From Bacteroides luhongzhouii (GTDB lineage: Bacteria > Bacteroidota > Bacteroidia > Bacteroidales > Bacteroidaceae): a stretch of 64,000 bases of DNA. Below, in pieces: positions 37,304 through 45,132 of this stretch. Where the stretch lies: positions 496,001-560,000 of the forward strand of contig NZ_CP059973.1 in the NCBI RefSeq assembly GCF_009193295.2, given 5' to 3'. Position numbers and translations under genes: made by a program. The notes beneath the pieces are model-generated. The model was not told where the DNA came from. It ran no database searches and saw nothing but the letters and a program-made list of their open reading frames with translations. Position 1 is the stretch's first letter, and every line of letters starts with the position of its first letter.

Positions 37304-37311
37304 TAACTTTG
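37304..37311 (+). promoter_or_regulatory. -7 element of mdh
   Basis: TAACTTTG (TAnnTTTG) 50 bp before the ATG at 37362. No -33 at a clean spacing. Confidence 0.5.
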
Positions 37312-37361
37312 TAGCGACAAAAAGAAAGAGTAAATTATTCACCTTTTAAACATATAAGATT

Positions 37362-38363
37362 ATGGAATTTCTAACCAACGAGAAACTTACGATTGTGGGA
37401 GCTGCCGGAATGATCGGCTCCAACATGGCACAAACAGCCATGATGATGAAACTCACTCCGAATATTTGTCTCTATGATCCATTCGCACCTGCTTTGGAAG
37501 GAGTAGCTGAAGAACTGTATCACTGCGGTTTTGAAGGTGTCAACCTTACCTATACTTCCGACATCAAGGAAGCGCTGACCGGAGCTTCTTATATTGTTTC
37601 TTCCGGTGGGGCAGCCCGTAAGGCAGGTATGACCCGCGAAGATCTGTTGAAAGGAAATGCAGAGATTGCCGCTCAATTCGGAAAAGACGTTCATCAATAT
37701 TGCCCGAACGTAAAACATATCGTTGTTATCTTTAATCCTGCGGATATCACCGGGTTGATTACTTTATTGTATTCAGGTTTGAAACCGTCACAGGTTTCTA
37801 CATTGGCCGCACTGGATAGCACCCGCCTGCAAAACGAACTGGTGAGATACTTCCATATTCCTGCTTCTGACATTCAGAATTGCCGTACGTATGGCGGTCA
37901 TGGAGAACAAATGGCTGTATTTGCATCTACCACCAAAATAAAAGGAGAGCCCCTGACCGATTTCATCGGTACTACCCGCCTTCCGTTGACGGAATGGGAA
38001 GCACTGAAAGTACGTGTCATCCAAGGTGGAAAACATATCATCGACCTGCGCGGTCGTTCTTCTTTCCAAAGCCCGGCTTATCTGTCTATCGAAATGATTG
38101 CCGCAGCTATGGGGGGACAACCATTCCGCTGGCCTGCCGGAACGTATGTTTCCAATGGCAAATTCGACCATATCATGATGGCGATGGAAACTTCAATCAC
38201 TAAAGAAGGCGTCACTTATAAAGAAGTAGCCGGAACTCCTGCCGAACAGGAAGAATTGGAAAAGAGCTACGAACATTTATGTAAACTTCGTGACGAAGTG
38301 ATTGAAATGGGGATCATCCCAGCCATTAAGGACTGGCATGCATTGAATCCCAATATTGACTAA
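37362..38363 (+). CDS. mdh: Malate dehydrogenase
   Basis: 333 residues with the LDH/MDH fold: NAD-binding TIVGAAGMIGSNMAQ, substrate Arg region GGAARKAGMTREDLLKGNA, and the catalytic His in YGGHGEQMAVFAS. It interconverts malate and oxaloacetate in the reductive branch leading to fumarate and succinate, a main fermentation route in Bacteroides. Lactate or other 2-hydroxyacid use is possible but less likely. Confidence 0.85.
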   Translation: MEFLTNEKLTIVGAAGMIGSNMAQTAMMMKLTPNICLYDPFAPALEGVAEELYHCGFEGVNLTYTSDIKEALTGASYIVSSGGAARKAGMTREDLLKGNAEIAAQFGKDVHQYCPNVKHIVVIFNPADITGLITLLYSGLKPSQVSTLAALDSTRLQNELVRYFHIPASDIQNCRTYGGHGEQMAVFASTTKIKGEPLTDFIGTTRLPLTEWEALKVRVIQGGKHIIDLRGRSSFQSPAYLSIEMIAAAMGGQPFRWPAGTYVSNGKFDHIMMAMETSITKEGVTYKEVAGTPAEQEELEKSYEHLCKLRDEVIEMGIIPAIKDWHALNPNID

Positions 38364-38386
38364 TCAAACAATATCAGCGAAAGCAG

Positions 38387-38432
38387 AAGGCCGAAACCTG
38401 ACGATCTTTTTATCGTTCCGGGTTTCGGCCTT
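38387..38432. terminator. Terminator between mdh and the Fur gene
   Basis: Arms AAGGCCGAAACC (38387-38398) and GGTTTCGGCCTT (38421-38432), T-run following on the plus strand. Serves mdh and probably the convergent fur gene. Confidence 0.85.
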
Positions 38433-38433
38433 T

Positions 38434-38874
38434 TTATTTCATTGCCAATGTCATTCCCGCGGAAGAACACTCCGGACAAATGCCTTTCAGCACATAGTTT
38501 ATACTATGCAAAGTAAATCCTTTAGGCAAATCAATCACCGGGATATGGGTACCTTCCAAGCAGAATGTCCGATGACATTTCTCACAATAAAAATGCGAAT
38601 GTAAATCCTGCACCACACAATTGCAAGAGTTGTCGCAAACGGCATACTTCAACGAGCCGCTTCCATCGTCTATGCTATGTATGAGGTGATGAGACAAGAA
38701 GAGAGCAATGGTACGGGATATAGTCGATTTATCAACAGTGTCGAGTAGTGTTTCGAGGTCCAGCAATGACACTGCACGCTCTGCCTGCATCATCTCTTTT
38801 ATCACCAAAAGCCTTATCGCAGTTGGCTTGATATCTCTTCTGACCAGCTTATCCAAATAAATATCTTCTTCCAT
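38434..38874 (-). CDS. Fur-family metalloregulator
   Basis: 146 residues. N-terminal winged helix (KPTAIRLLVIKEMMQ, DKSTISRTIALFLSHHLI) and a metal domain with HSHFYCEKCHRTFCLE and CPEC, i.e. two structural CxxC zinc pairs plus sensor His residues. It lies 7 bp downstream of the metal ATPase, so both form one operon. A Zur- or Fur-type repressor of the pump is the natural reading; the exact metal is unknown. Confidence 0.88.
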   Translation of the reverse strand: MEEDIYLDKLVRRDIKPTAIRLLVIKEMMQAERAVSLLDLETLLDTVDKSTISRTIALFLSHHLIHSIDDGSGSLKYAVCDNSCNCVVQDLHSHFYCEKCHRTFCLEGTHIPVIDLPKGFTLHSINYVLKGICPECSSAGMTLAMK

Positions 38875-38881
38875 CTTTCTC

Positions 38882-40828
38882 CTATTTTATCATTTTCTGT
38901 ATTCTGACGGCATTCATTATAGCAAGTAACGCAACGCCTACGTCTGCGAAGACAGCTTCCCAAAGAGTAGCGATTCCACCGGCTCCCAAAATCAACACAA
39001 GCAATTTCACTCCAAATGCCAATGATACATTCTGCCAAATAATTCTTCGTGTCAGCCTTCCTACTTTGATAGCTTCAGCTACTTTCGACGGCTGATCTGT
39101 CTGTATCACAACATCGGCTGTCTCAATAGCCGCATCACTGCCCAATCCTCCCATAGCAATACCGACGTGACTTAAAGCAAGCACCGGTGCGTCATTCATT
39201 CCATCGCCGACAAATGCAATCTGGTTTGCCTCATCCTGACGCAATTCTTCCAAGTGTTTCACTTTCCCTTCCGGCAGCAAGTCGCCATAGGCTTTCGATA
39301 TGCCGAGCTTCTCCGCAAAGTTAGTAACAATACTCTGTTTATCACCGGATAATATCTGTATGTTTTCAATATTTAAAGCTTTTAAGCGGTCAATAGCTAC
39401 CTTTGCGTCTTCTTTCAGGGCATCAGCCAACAACAGATAACCTGCATAACGATTTCCAACAGCACAGACTACAATGGTATCCGTTATCTTCAGTAATTCT
39501 TGCGGATAGGCTATATCAAACTTGGACAATAACCGACAATTACCAACCAGAACCGGTATTCCGTCTATCGTTGCTTCCAATCCGAAGCCGGCATATTCTT
39601 TCGTACCGGTAACAGCTACACGTTCTATGTTTTGTTCTTTTGCATAGTTTACAATAGCTTTAGCAATCGGATGTGTACTATCACTTTCTACCGAAGCAAT
39701 CAGTTTCACTAATTCTTCTTCCGAAATATCGCCTGCACTTTTACAGGCCTGCACGTCAAAGGTTCCTTTTGTCAGGGTTCCTGTTTTATCGAATACCACC
39801 GTATTGATCTTAGTGATAGCGTCCAGATAATTACCGCCTTTGAATAAAATACCCAATCGGGATGCCGCTCCGATACCACCAAAATAGCCTAATGGAATAC
39901 TAACCACCAATGCGCATGGACATGAAATCACCAAAAAGACCAAAGCTCTGTATAGCCAATCATTAAATGTGAATACAAATGCAGAATTGATAAGTGAATA
40001 AACAAATGGAGATAATACAATTAATACGGCCAGTATGATAACAATCGGTGTGTAAACACGGGCAAACCTGCGAATAAACAATTCTGCCGGGGCTTTACGT
40101 TCGGCGGCATTCTGAACAAGTTCCAATATTCGGGCGAGTGCGCTCTTGTCAAAAGGTCTCGTCACTTCGAGTCGGATTACCTTGTCGGTTGCAATCATTC
40201 CGGCAAGCACTTCCTCCCCTTTCCGAATATTACGAGGCACGCTTTCGCCCGTTAATGCAGCTGTATTAAAAGCGGCAACCTCATTCTGCATGGTTCCATC
40301 AAGTGGCACTCGCTCACCTGCCTTTATTTCTATGATTTCACCGACTTTTATCTTTTTAGGACTTTCAATAACAAAATTACCCTCTCTAAGTACCAATGCT
40401 TTTTCGGGTCTTACGTCCAATAAGGCTCCGATATTACGTTTGGCCTTATCTACCGCTTTACCCTGAAACAGTTCTCCTACTGTATAAAATAGCATCACGG
40501 CTACTCCTTCCGGATATTCGCCAATATAGAAAGCTCCCAAAGTAGCAATAACCATCAGGGTGAACTCACTGAAATAGTCTTTTTCCCTGATGCTTTCCCA
40601 GGCTTCTTTCATCACTGGAATTCCTACCGGAAGATAGGCTGCGATATACCATATCAAAGAAACATGTCCTTCACGGAAGAATGCTAAATCGAGAGCATTC
40701 ATTATTATTCCACCTGCCAGAAGCAGGAGAGAAAATATCACTTTCCCATATTCATGGAAGTTCGAAACCTTTGCATCAACCTTTTTTTCTGTTGCGCATG
40801 AGTGAGCGCCACAACTACAATGTCCCAT
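38882..40828 (-). CDS. Heavy-metal P1B-type ATPase (Zn/Cd/Pb efflux type)
   Basis: 648 residues from the ATG at 40828 (MGHCSCGAHSC); an upstream ATG at 40840 lies at the predicted transcription start. Features: phosphorylation DKTGTLTKG, CPCAL in the sixth helix, HP motif (THPIAKAIV), GDGMNDAPVLA. The N-terminal CxCxxxxC plus Lys-rich stretch replaces the usual HMA metal-binding domain, which is absent. Metal export is inferred. First gene of the unit with the Fur gene. Confidence 0.9.
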   Translation of the reverse strand: MGHCSCGAHSCATEKKVDAKVSNFHEYGKVIFSLLLLAGGIIMNALDLAFFREGHVSLIWYIAAYLPVGIPVMKEAWESIREKDYFSEFTLMVIATLGAFYIGEYPEGVAVMLFYTVGELFQGKAVDKAKRNIGALLDVRPEKALVLREGNFVIESPKKIKVGEIIEIKAGERVPLDGTMQNEVAAFNTAALTGESVPRNIRKGEEVLAGMIATDKVIRLEVTRPFDKSALARILELVQNAAERKAPAELFIRRFARVYTPIVIILAVLIVLSPFVYSLINSAFVFTFNDWLYRALVFLVISCPCALVVSIPLGYFGGIGAASRLGILFKGGNYLDAITKINTVVFDKTGTLTKGTFDVQACKSAGDISEEELVKLIASVESDSTHPIAKAIVNYAKEQNIERVAVTGTKEYAGFGLEATIDGIPVLVGNCRLLSKFDIAYPQELLKITDTIVVCAVGNRYAGYLLLADALKEDAKVAIDRLKALNIENIQILSGDKQSIVTNFAEKLGISKAYGDLLPEGKVKHLEELRQDEANQIAFVGDGMNDAPVLALSHVGIAMGGLGSDAAIETADVVIQTDQPSKVAEAIKVGRLTRRIIWQNVSLAFGVKLLVLILGAGGIATLWEAVFADVGVALLAIMNAVRIQKMIK

Positions 40829-40850
40829 AACATTCATCATTTAGTTGATG

Positions 40851-40885
40851 CAAAGGTAGCAAATGATTTATGCAACAAAGTTGCA
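40851..40885 (-). promoter_or_regulatory. Promoter and candidate operator of the ATPase/Fur operon
   Basis: Reverse strand -7 TACCTTTG (40851-40858). The dyad TGCAAC-aaa-GTTGCA (40871-40885) lies just upstream; on the minus strand its centre supplies TTTG, 17 bp from the -7, so a bound protein would cover the -33 region. Confidence 0.6.
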
Positions 40886-40894
40886 AAATCGGTT

Positions 40895-41530
40895 TTAGAA
40901 CATATATCCCAATGAGATCATCAGGTTTCTGTTCTTCATTCCTACTTCTTTGATTACCTCAACAAGTCCGAAATCGTAGCTTATGGCAACCTGATATTTC
41001 TTACTGAACTCAACTCCGGCTTTCAGTCCAAGACCAAAGTCGAAACGTTTCAGACCATCGTCGCCAAATATATCTTCAGATGCTGAATTGCCTCCTATTT
41101 CATCAAAATCAAAATAATCACCGTCCACTTTCGCTTTTGCTTTTCCAAACAGTCCGACAGCAATATAAGGACCTACACTACCAAATAATGAGAAATCATC
41201 ATTCACTGCATATTTATATCCTACACGTACTGGTACTTCCAGATAGTATGGATTAAATGTTATGCTTGCAAGTGATCCGCCATCAACTTTAGCACCTTTC
41301 AATGTCAGCAATGCAGCGAAATCCATATAAGCACCACCGCCATTCGGAGCCTGCGACAATCCCACTTCTGCTTTAACTCCTGCGTGAAAACCTATCCTGC
41401 TGTCAAAACCTGTAATGGTGTATTTACTAACATTCATACCTGCCATCACACCCCATTTCAGGTTGTCTTGAGCATTGATACTCACTACGCTTATCGCTAC
41501 TAGAGCGAACAATAACAAAGCCTTTTTCAT
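40895..41530 (-). CDS. Outer-membrane beta-barrel (porin-type) protein
   Basis: 211 residues: signal peptide (SVVSINAQ, about 20), then the WGVMAGMNVSKY pattern and repeating amphipathic strands of OMP_b-brl_2 / PorT family. C-terminal LMISLGYMF is barrel-like. Has its own -7 element (41572-41579). It is upstream of the ATPase gene on the same strand, but the ATPase has its own promoter. Function unknown. Confidence 0.8.
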   Translation of the reverse strand: MKKALLLFALVAISVVSINAQDNLKWGVMAGMNVSKYTITGFDSRIGFHAGVKAEVGLSQAPNGGGAYMDFAALLTLKGAKVDGGSLASITFNPYYLEVPVRVGYKYAVNDDFSLFGSVGPYIAVGLFGKAKAKVDGDYFDFDEIGGNSASEDIFGDDGLKRFDFGLGLKAGVEFSKKYQVAISYDFGLVEVIKEVGMKNRNLMISLGYMF

Positions 41531-41571
41531 ACGAATAAATAATTTAATTATTGTTTAGAAATTATGTGAGA

Positions 41572-41579
41572 CAAAAATA
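41572..41579 (-). promoter_or_regulatory. -7 element of the beta-barrel gene
   Basis: Reverse strand TATTTTTG, 41 bp before the ATG at 41530. Confidence 0.5.
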
Positions 41580-41772
41580 ACAATAATTCGTATAACTCCG
41601 AGAGGTTTAGTAAAAATATAAAAAATAAACGATATGAATCTTATGAGATATAGTCATAGCAAGGGAACCAGACTATTTCAAACGACTTTATGGAACATAG
41701 AACAAAAACACTCTGTATAGAGAAAGGTAGATGTAAAACAACAAGTTAATAATAACCACAAAGACAAGTCAA

Positions 41773-41921
41773 TTCGGATGGAGCGACACCCGAACGACTG
41801 CAAAGTCGAAAACGTAACATTTAGATGTTGCTATTTGCCTTTGAAAATATAAGAGGTAAAGGCTAGCAATACCCTCGAGGGGAACAAATGGATTCATCCA
41901 GGAGTTCCCCTCTATTTTTGT
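41773..41921 (+). ncRNA. Candidate structured RNA with terminator-like 3' end
   Basis: Four consecutive helices. TTCGG/CCGAA (41773-41777 with 41790-41794). CGACT-GCAA-AGTCG (41795-41808), a GNRA tetraloop. A 12-bp stem with a 3-nt bulge (TTGCTA 41829-41834 and GCCTTT 41838-41843, with AAAGGC 41859-41864 and TAGCAA 41865-41870). Finally GAGGGGAAC/GTTCCCCTC (41878-41886 with 41905-41913) with an inner TGGAT/ATCCA helix, followed by TATTTTTG. No clear TAnnTTTG lies upstream, so the 5' end is unknown. The T-tract is also a -7-like sequence. Strand is inferred from the T-run. Confidence 0.45.
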
Positions 41922-42058
41922 AAAGATGTGTACTATTGGAAAGACAGACATTAGATCTACATAGAAATTTGATGATTCTTATTGTCAACCAAAGTTTTTC
42001 CCCAATAGTATAATGATTATCATCGGTTTACATGCTGACAATAAGCCATGACAATAGA

Positions 42059-42091
42059 CTGACAATAAAAAATTAGAACTTTTATTGTCAG
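42059..42091. repeat. Palindromic element, copy X
   Basis: CTGACAATAAAA (42059-42070), 9-nt spacer, TTTTATTGTCAG (42080-42091): a perfect 12-bp stem. Copy Y at 42544-42582 has the same arms and spacer length. Confidence 0.7.
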
Positions 42092-42210
42092 CCTGTTCTT
42101 TGATTGCTTTGGAGCAGGATGCACCCGAAGGACATCATCGCTTGCAGTAACAATACCATCCACATAGAAAGCAGCTTTTTAAAATGAATCCTCCTATAAA
42201 ATGAATGTTA

Positions 42211-42452
42211 TATAGCCGGTATCTTTCACTTAACAAGTAGGTATTGTTACATTAAAGCATCAGTATTGTTAACTCTCCACGGCCGTGACGAGATCTTTCC
42301 ACGGCCGTGGTAGGAACTCGTCACGGCTGTGGGAAGAAGTCACCACGGCCGTGACAAAGTAAAGATAGCGGTACTTTAGTAGAACTATACTGGCACTCAA
42401 GGGCAACTACATAGGCACGTTAATGGAACTATATAGGTAGATATCACTTTGG
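42211..42452. repeat. 22-bp-period tandem array, 11 units in three families
   Basis: Units start at 42211, 42233, 42255 (family A: GGTAT or AGTAT near index 7-11, then TTA-type ends), 42277, 42299, 42321, 42343 (family B: begin with the palindrome CCACGGCCGTGG or a one- to two-base variant), and 42365, 42387, 42409, 42431 (family C: consensus ATAnnGGnACnnnAnnGAACT). Phase is conserved through all 11 units. GC-rich family B stands out from the AT-rich setting. Confidence 0.75.
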
Positions 42453-42543
42453 GAGGCTGTTATTAAAATGCGACATTGCTTCAGAACATGCTTCTAAGAC
42501 TATTATTTATCAAGTCATATAAGGATCATAAGAGATAAAAATA

Positions 42544-42582
42544 AGGCTGACAGTAAAAGTAGAGATATTTTATTGTCAGCCT
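42544..42582. repeat. Palindromic element, copy Y
   Basis: AGGCTGACAGTAAAA (42544-42558), 9-nt spacer, TTTTATTGTCAGCCT (42568-42582); 15 pairs with one G-T. Matches copy X. Confidence 0.7.
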
Positions 42583-42639
42583 ATTATCAGCATCTATTGT
42601 CAGGTGATATAGTATTGATATTCATATACTTGAATATTA

Positions 42640-43012
42640 CCCTGACAGTTTGACAATAAAACAGGTATGTTTCTTTAGATTGAAGGCCATGGCAAATATG
42701 CCAAAGTCCATCTGGACCTTGGCAGCTGTCTGGTATCGCCCGAGTGTAGACCTATATCCATACTCGTTCACACTGGTTTTGATTCCAATGAAGCCCATGT
42801 GTTTTTCCCATGGGGCAAACATAATAATCCTTTTTGGGGTTATAAAAAAAGCTCTCTATGCGAAAAATCTCTTTCTGGAAGGGACGCTGCCGTTCCTTGT
42901 GGAAGTAGTTGTACTTGACAAAAGCCTGTATCCGGTTGGTCTGCAGCAGTTCATAATCCTCCTCACTTCCATATCCGGCATCGGCACAGTACCAGATGGA
43001 GCTGTACAATAA
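42640..43012 (-). pseudogene. IS1182-type transposase remnant, truncated, frameshifted and internally deleted
   Basis: Minus-strand translation gives CADAGYGSEEDYELLQTN and VKYNYFHKERQRPF, the catalytic-Asp region typical of IS1182-type DDE transposases, up to the ...YVCPMGKTH region. A frame change then leads to a second frame with APWEKHMGFIGIKTS, and finally KVQMDFGIFAMAFNLKK, the C-terminus of the family. The stretch that normally separates the last two parts (Cys-rich and EPEAVFGQ region) is missing. The N-terminal part of the protein is absent too. An inactive relic. Confidence 0.7.
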
Positions 43013-43086
43013 AAAAACAGGAAGTACGTGCGTTTCGAAACTTGATGTTGAAAGAAGGGTGCATAGGTGGCACAAAGCTGAAAAAC

Positions 43087-43133
43087 AAAAATAGATTGGG
43101 AATCCGTTTTCTTAGGATTCCCAATCTATTTTT
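43087..43133. terminator. Strong terminator after the PUL operon
   Basis: Perfect 19-bp stem (43087-43105 with 43115-43133), A-tract and T-tract on the two sides, so it works in both directions. It ends the minus-strand PUL operon. Confidence 0.85.
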
Positions 43134-43188
43134 TTATGTATTAAGGAGAGACTTATCACAAGTGGGGAACTTTTTCAGTGCCCTCATT

Positions 43189-45108
43189 TCAATCTTTATC
43201 CGTTCTGAACGGACAAGCCGGCAAACCAACACTGTTATATAGATTAATATCCGGATTATTAGACCAGCCATAACGTACTGTAACCGGGTTATTTACTTTA
43301 TCGCTGATTACTATTATCTTATCTCCTTCCTTATATGCCCGTGCAAAATGGAAAATCTTATCCTGTCCGGCCACAGCAAAGCTGCCAACACAGCCGTATT
43401 TACAATCAACCTGTAATCCGCCAGCTATATTATCAAAAGTTATGATAGCTTTGTTACCGGAAACTTCCATACTTTTAAATGTAGGTCCGCTATAGACCAC
43501 ATCTTTTCCATAATCCTTATTAAGAGCTATCAATGCAAGCCTGCGTCCAACATCCTGTTTATTGCGCGGATGGATATCGTCAGCTTCGCCAATATCAACA
43601 ATTACAGCCTGACCGGTTTTAGGTACCGATAAAGTCATTGTTTGAGCCTCCCGTAATCGTGCCCAGTCGCTATCAACAGGAATAGTATCTTTTGCCATGT
43701 AGTTTGCAAGCTGAACCCAGTAAAAAGGAAAATCATATCCCCATTTATTACGCCAGTCGTTTATCATGGTTGGGAAAAACGTTTGATAATTTTTCGCTGC
43801 ACCTATATTATTTTCGCCCTGATACCAGATGGCACCTTTAATGGCTAAATCTTTTATCGGATTTATCATGGCATTATATAATAGAGAAGGTTGCATATTA
43901 GGCCCTGCGTCCACATAATTGAATTGAGTATTGGTTACACCCGGTTTATAGTTCCAATTACCAGCTAATGGTATGTTGTTACCACTAACCGATAAATATA
44001 ATTCTTCAGGCTTTCCATAAAGTCCGCCACCGTTGCCAGTATCGTGAACACGTACAGTCACAATATTAGTTCCTGATTGTAATACACCTTCCGGAACATT
44101 ATAAACGCGATTCACAGCATATCCTATGGTTTCACCAATCTTCTGCCCGTTAATCCATGTTATATCGTTATCATCAATAGTGCCAAGAGATAATTTGGCT
44201 GCTTTTCCGGCAAACTCCGGATCAACATTAAATTTATAACTGAACCATACATATCCATCCACATTACCTAATACATTTTCCCATATTTGAGGTACATTCA
44301 TTGTTTCCCATGTTGAAGTATTATGGTCTTTTTTAAACCATCCCTCCTGTAATCCGGGTTCCTGAGACAAAGCCTTGGTATATGCTTCACGGGCAACTGC
44401 ATTAGTTACCATGAAGGCATCTAAATCTTTTATTTCACTTTTATACCTGCTTTTAAACTGCTGCGGTAATACTGAAAAAGCTTCAGGGCTGATCCATGTT
44501 TCAATATCCGTTCCACCCCACGAAGAGTTTATAATACCTATAGACACCTGCAAATCCTCATATAAATTACGGGCAAAAAAGTATGCCACAGCCGAGAAAT
44601 TACCTACTGTTGCCGGAGAACATACTTCCCAGTTTCCTTTTAAATCATCTTTTGATACAGTACTTATGTCCTTCACAACATTAAATGATCTGATTTGCGG
44701 ATAGTTAGCATTATTGATTTCTTCATCGGCCGAGTTGGAATTAGATACCACCCATTCCATATTTGATTGTCCGCTGCATAGCCAAACCTCACCAATCAGG
44801 ATGTTTGTAAGCTGAATATTATTACCTTTTCCTTTAATACTCATAGTATAAGGACCGCCAAAACTCATTGGCTTTAGCTGAACAATCCACTTACCATCCT
44901 TACCGGCCTTCGTTTTCTTTTTCTGACCATTAAACGAAACTTCCACTGTTTCGCCCATATCGGCCCACCCCCATACGTTAACTGATTGATCACGTTGAAG
45001 AACCATGTTATCAGTAAAAATGCCAGGCATAGTTACTTTTGCTTCTAAAGAATTGAAACCGAACAGGTAGACAACGGCTAATAAAATTCTTAATAGATGT
45101 CTTTGCAT
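43189..45108 (-). CDS. SASA-family carbohydrate esterase with GH2-like jelly-roll insert
   Basis: 639 residues with signal peptide (about 23). SGNH motifs of the sialate O-acetylesterase family: LCSGQSNMEW (catalytic Ser), SSWGGTDIETW, WYQGENNI, and the His triad in DIHPRNK. A central galactose-binding-like domain (about 255-370; GYVWFSYKFNVDPEFAG) is inserted. Removes O-acetyl groups from sugars; the name does not prove sialic acid, as the family also acts on plant glycans. Last gene of the PUL operon, 24 bp after GH2. Confidence 0.88.
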   Translation of the reverse strand: MQRHLLRILLAVVYLFGFNSLEAKVTMPGIFTDNMVLQRDQSVNVWGWADMGETVEVSFNGQKKKTKAGKDGKWIVQLKPMSFGGPYTMSIKGKGNNIQLTNILIGEVWLCSGQSNMEWVVSNSNSADEEINNANYPQIRSFNVVKDISTVSKDDLKGNWEVCSPATVGNFSAVAYFFARNLYEDLQVSIGIINSSWGGTDIETWISPEAFSVLPQQFKSRYKSEIKDLDAFMVTNAVAREAYTKALSQEPGLQEGWFKKDHNTSTWETMNVPQIWENVLGNVDGYVWFSYKFNVDPEFAGKAAKLSLGTIDDNDITWINGQKIGETIGYAVNRVYNVPEGVLQSGTNIVTVRVHDTGNGGGLYGKPEELYLSVSGNNIPLAGNWNYKPGVTNTQFNYVDAGPNMQPSLLYNAMINPIKDLAIKGAIWYQGENNIGAAKNYQTFFPTMINDWRNKWGYDFPFYWVQLANYMAKDTIPVDSDWARLREAQTMTLSVPKTGQAVIVDIGEADDIHPRNKQDVGRRLALIALNKDYGKDVVYSGPTFKSMEVSGNKAIITFDNIAGGLQVDCKYGCVGSFAVAGQDKIFHFARAYKEGDKIIVISDKVNNPVTVRYGWSNNPDINLYNSVGLPACPFRTDKD

Positions 45109-45132
45109 AGGTATAATTATTTATATTATTTT

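Larger units (their letters stand above)
41531..43188. other. 1.66-kb gene-poor island
   Basis: No intact gene. From left to right: barrel-gene promoter, structured RNA candidate (41773-41921), palindrome X (42059-42091), inverted repeat GTAACAATACC / GGTATTGTTAC (42147-42157 and 42240-42250), 22-bp array (42211-42452), palindrome Y (42544-42582), a third hairpin (42598-42647), IS1182-type remnant (about 42640-43012), and a terminator (43087-43133). Confidence 0.7.

Noticed and set aside
41773..41921. tRNA-like structure
   Set aside because: No acceptor stem, T-loop GTTC pattern or anticodon arm in cloverleaf order.
42211..42452. CRISPR array
   Set aside because: Units are contiguous at 22 bp with no spacers between identical repeats, unit families differ, and no cas gene is nearby.
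43189..45108. Evidence of sialic-acid use from the esterase name
   Set aside because: No sialidase, NanA/NanE or sialic-acid transporter gene is present; SASA esterases act on many acetylated glycans.
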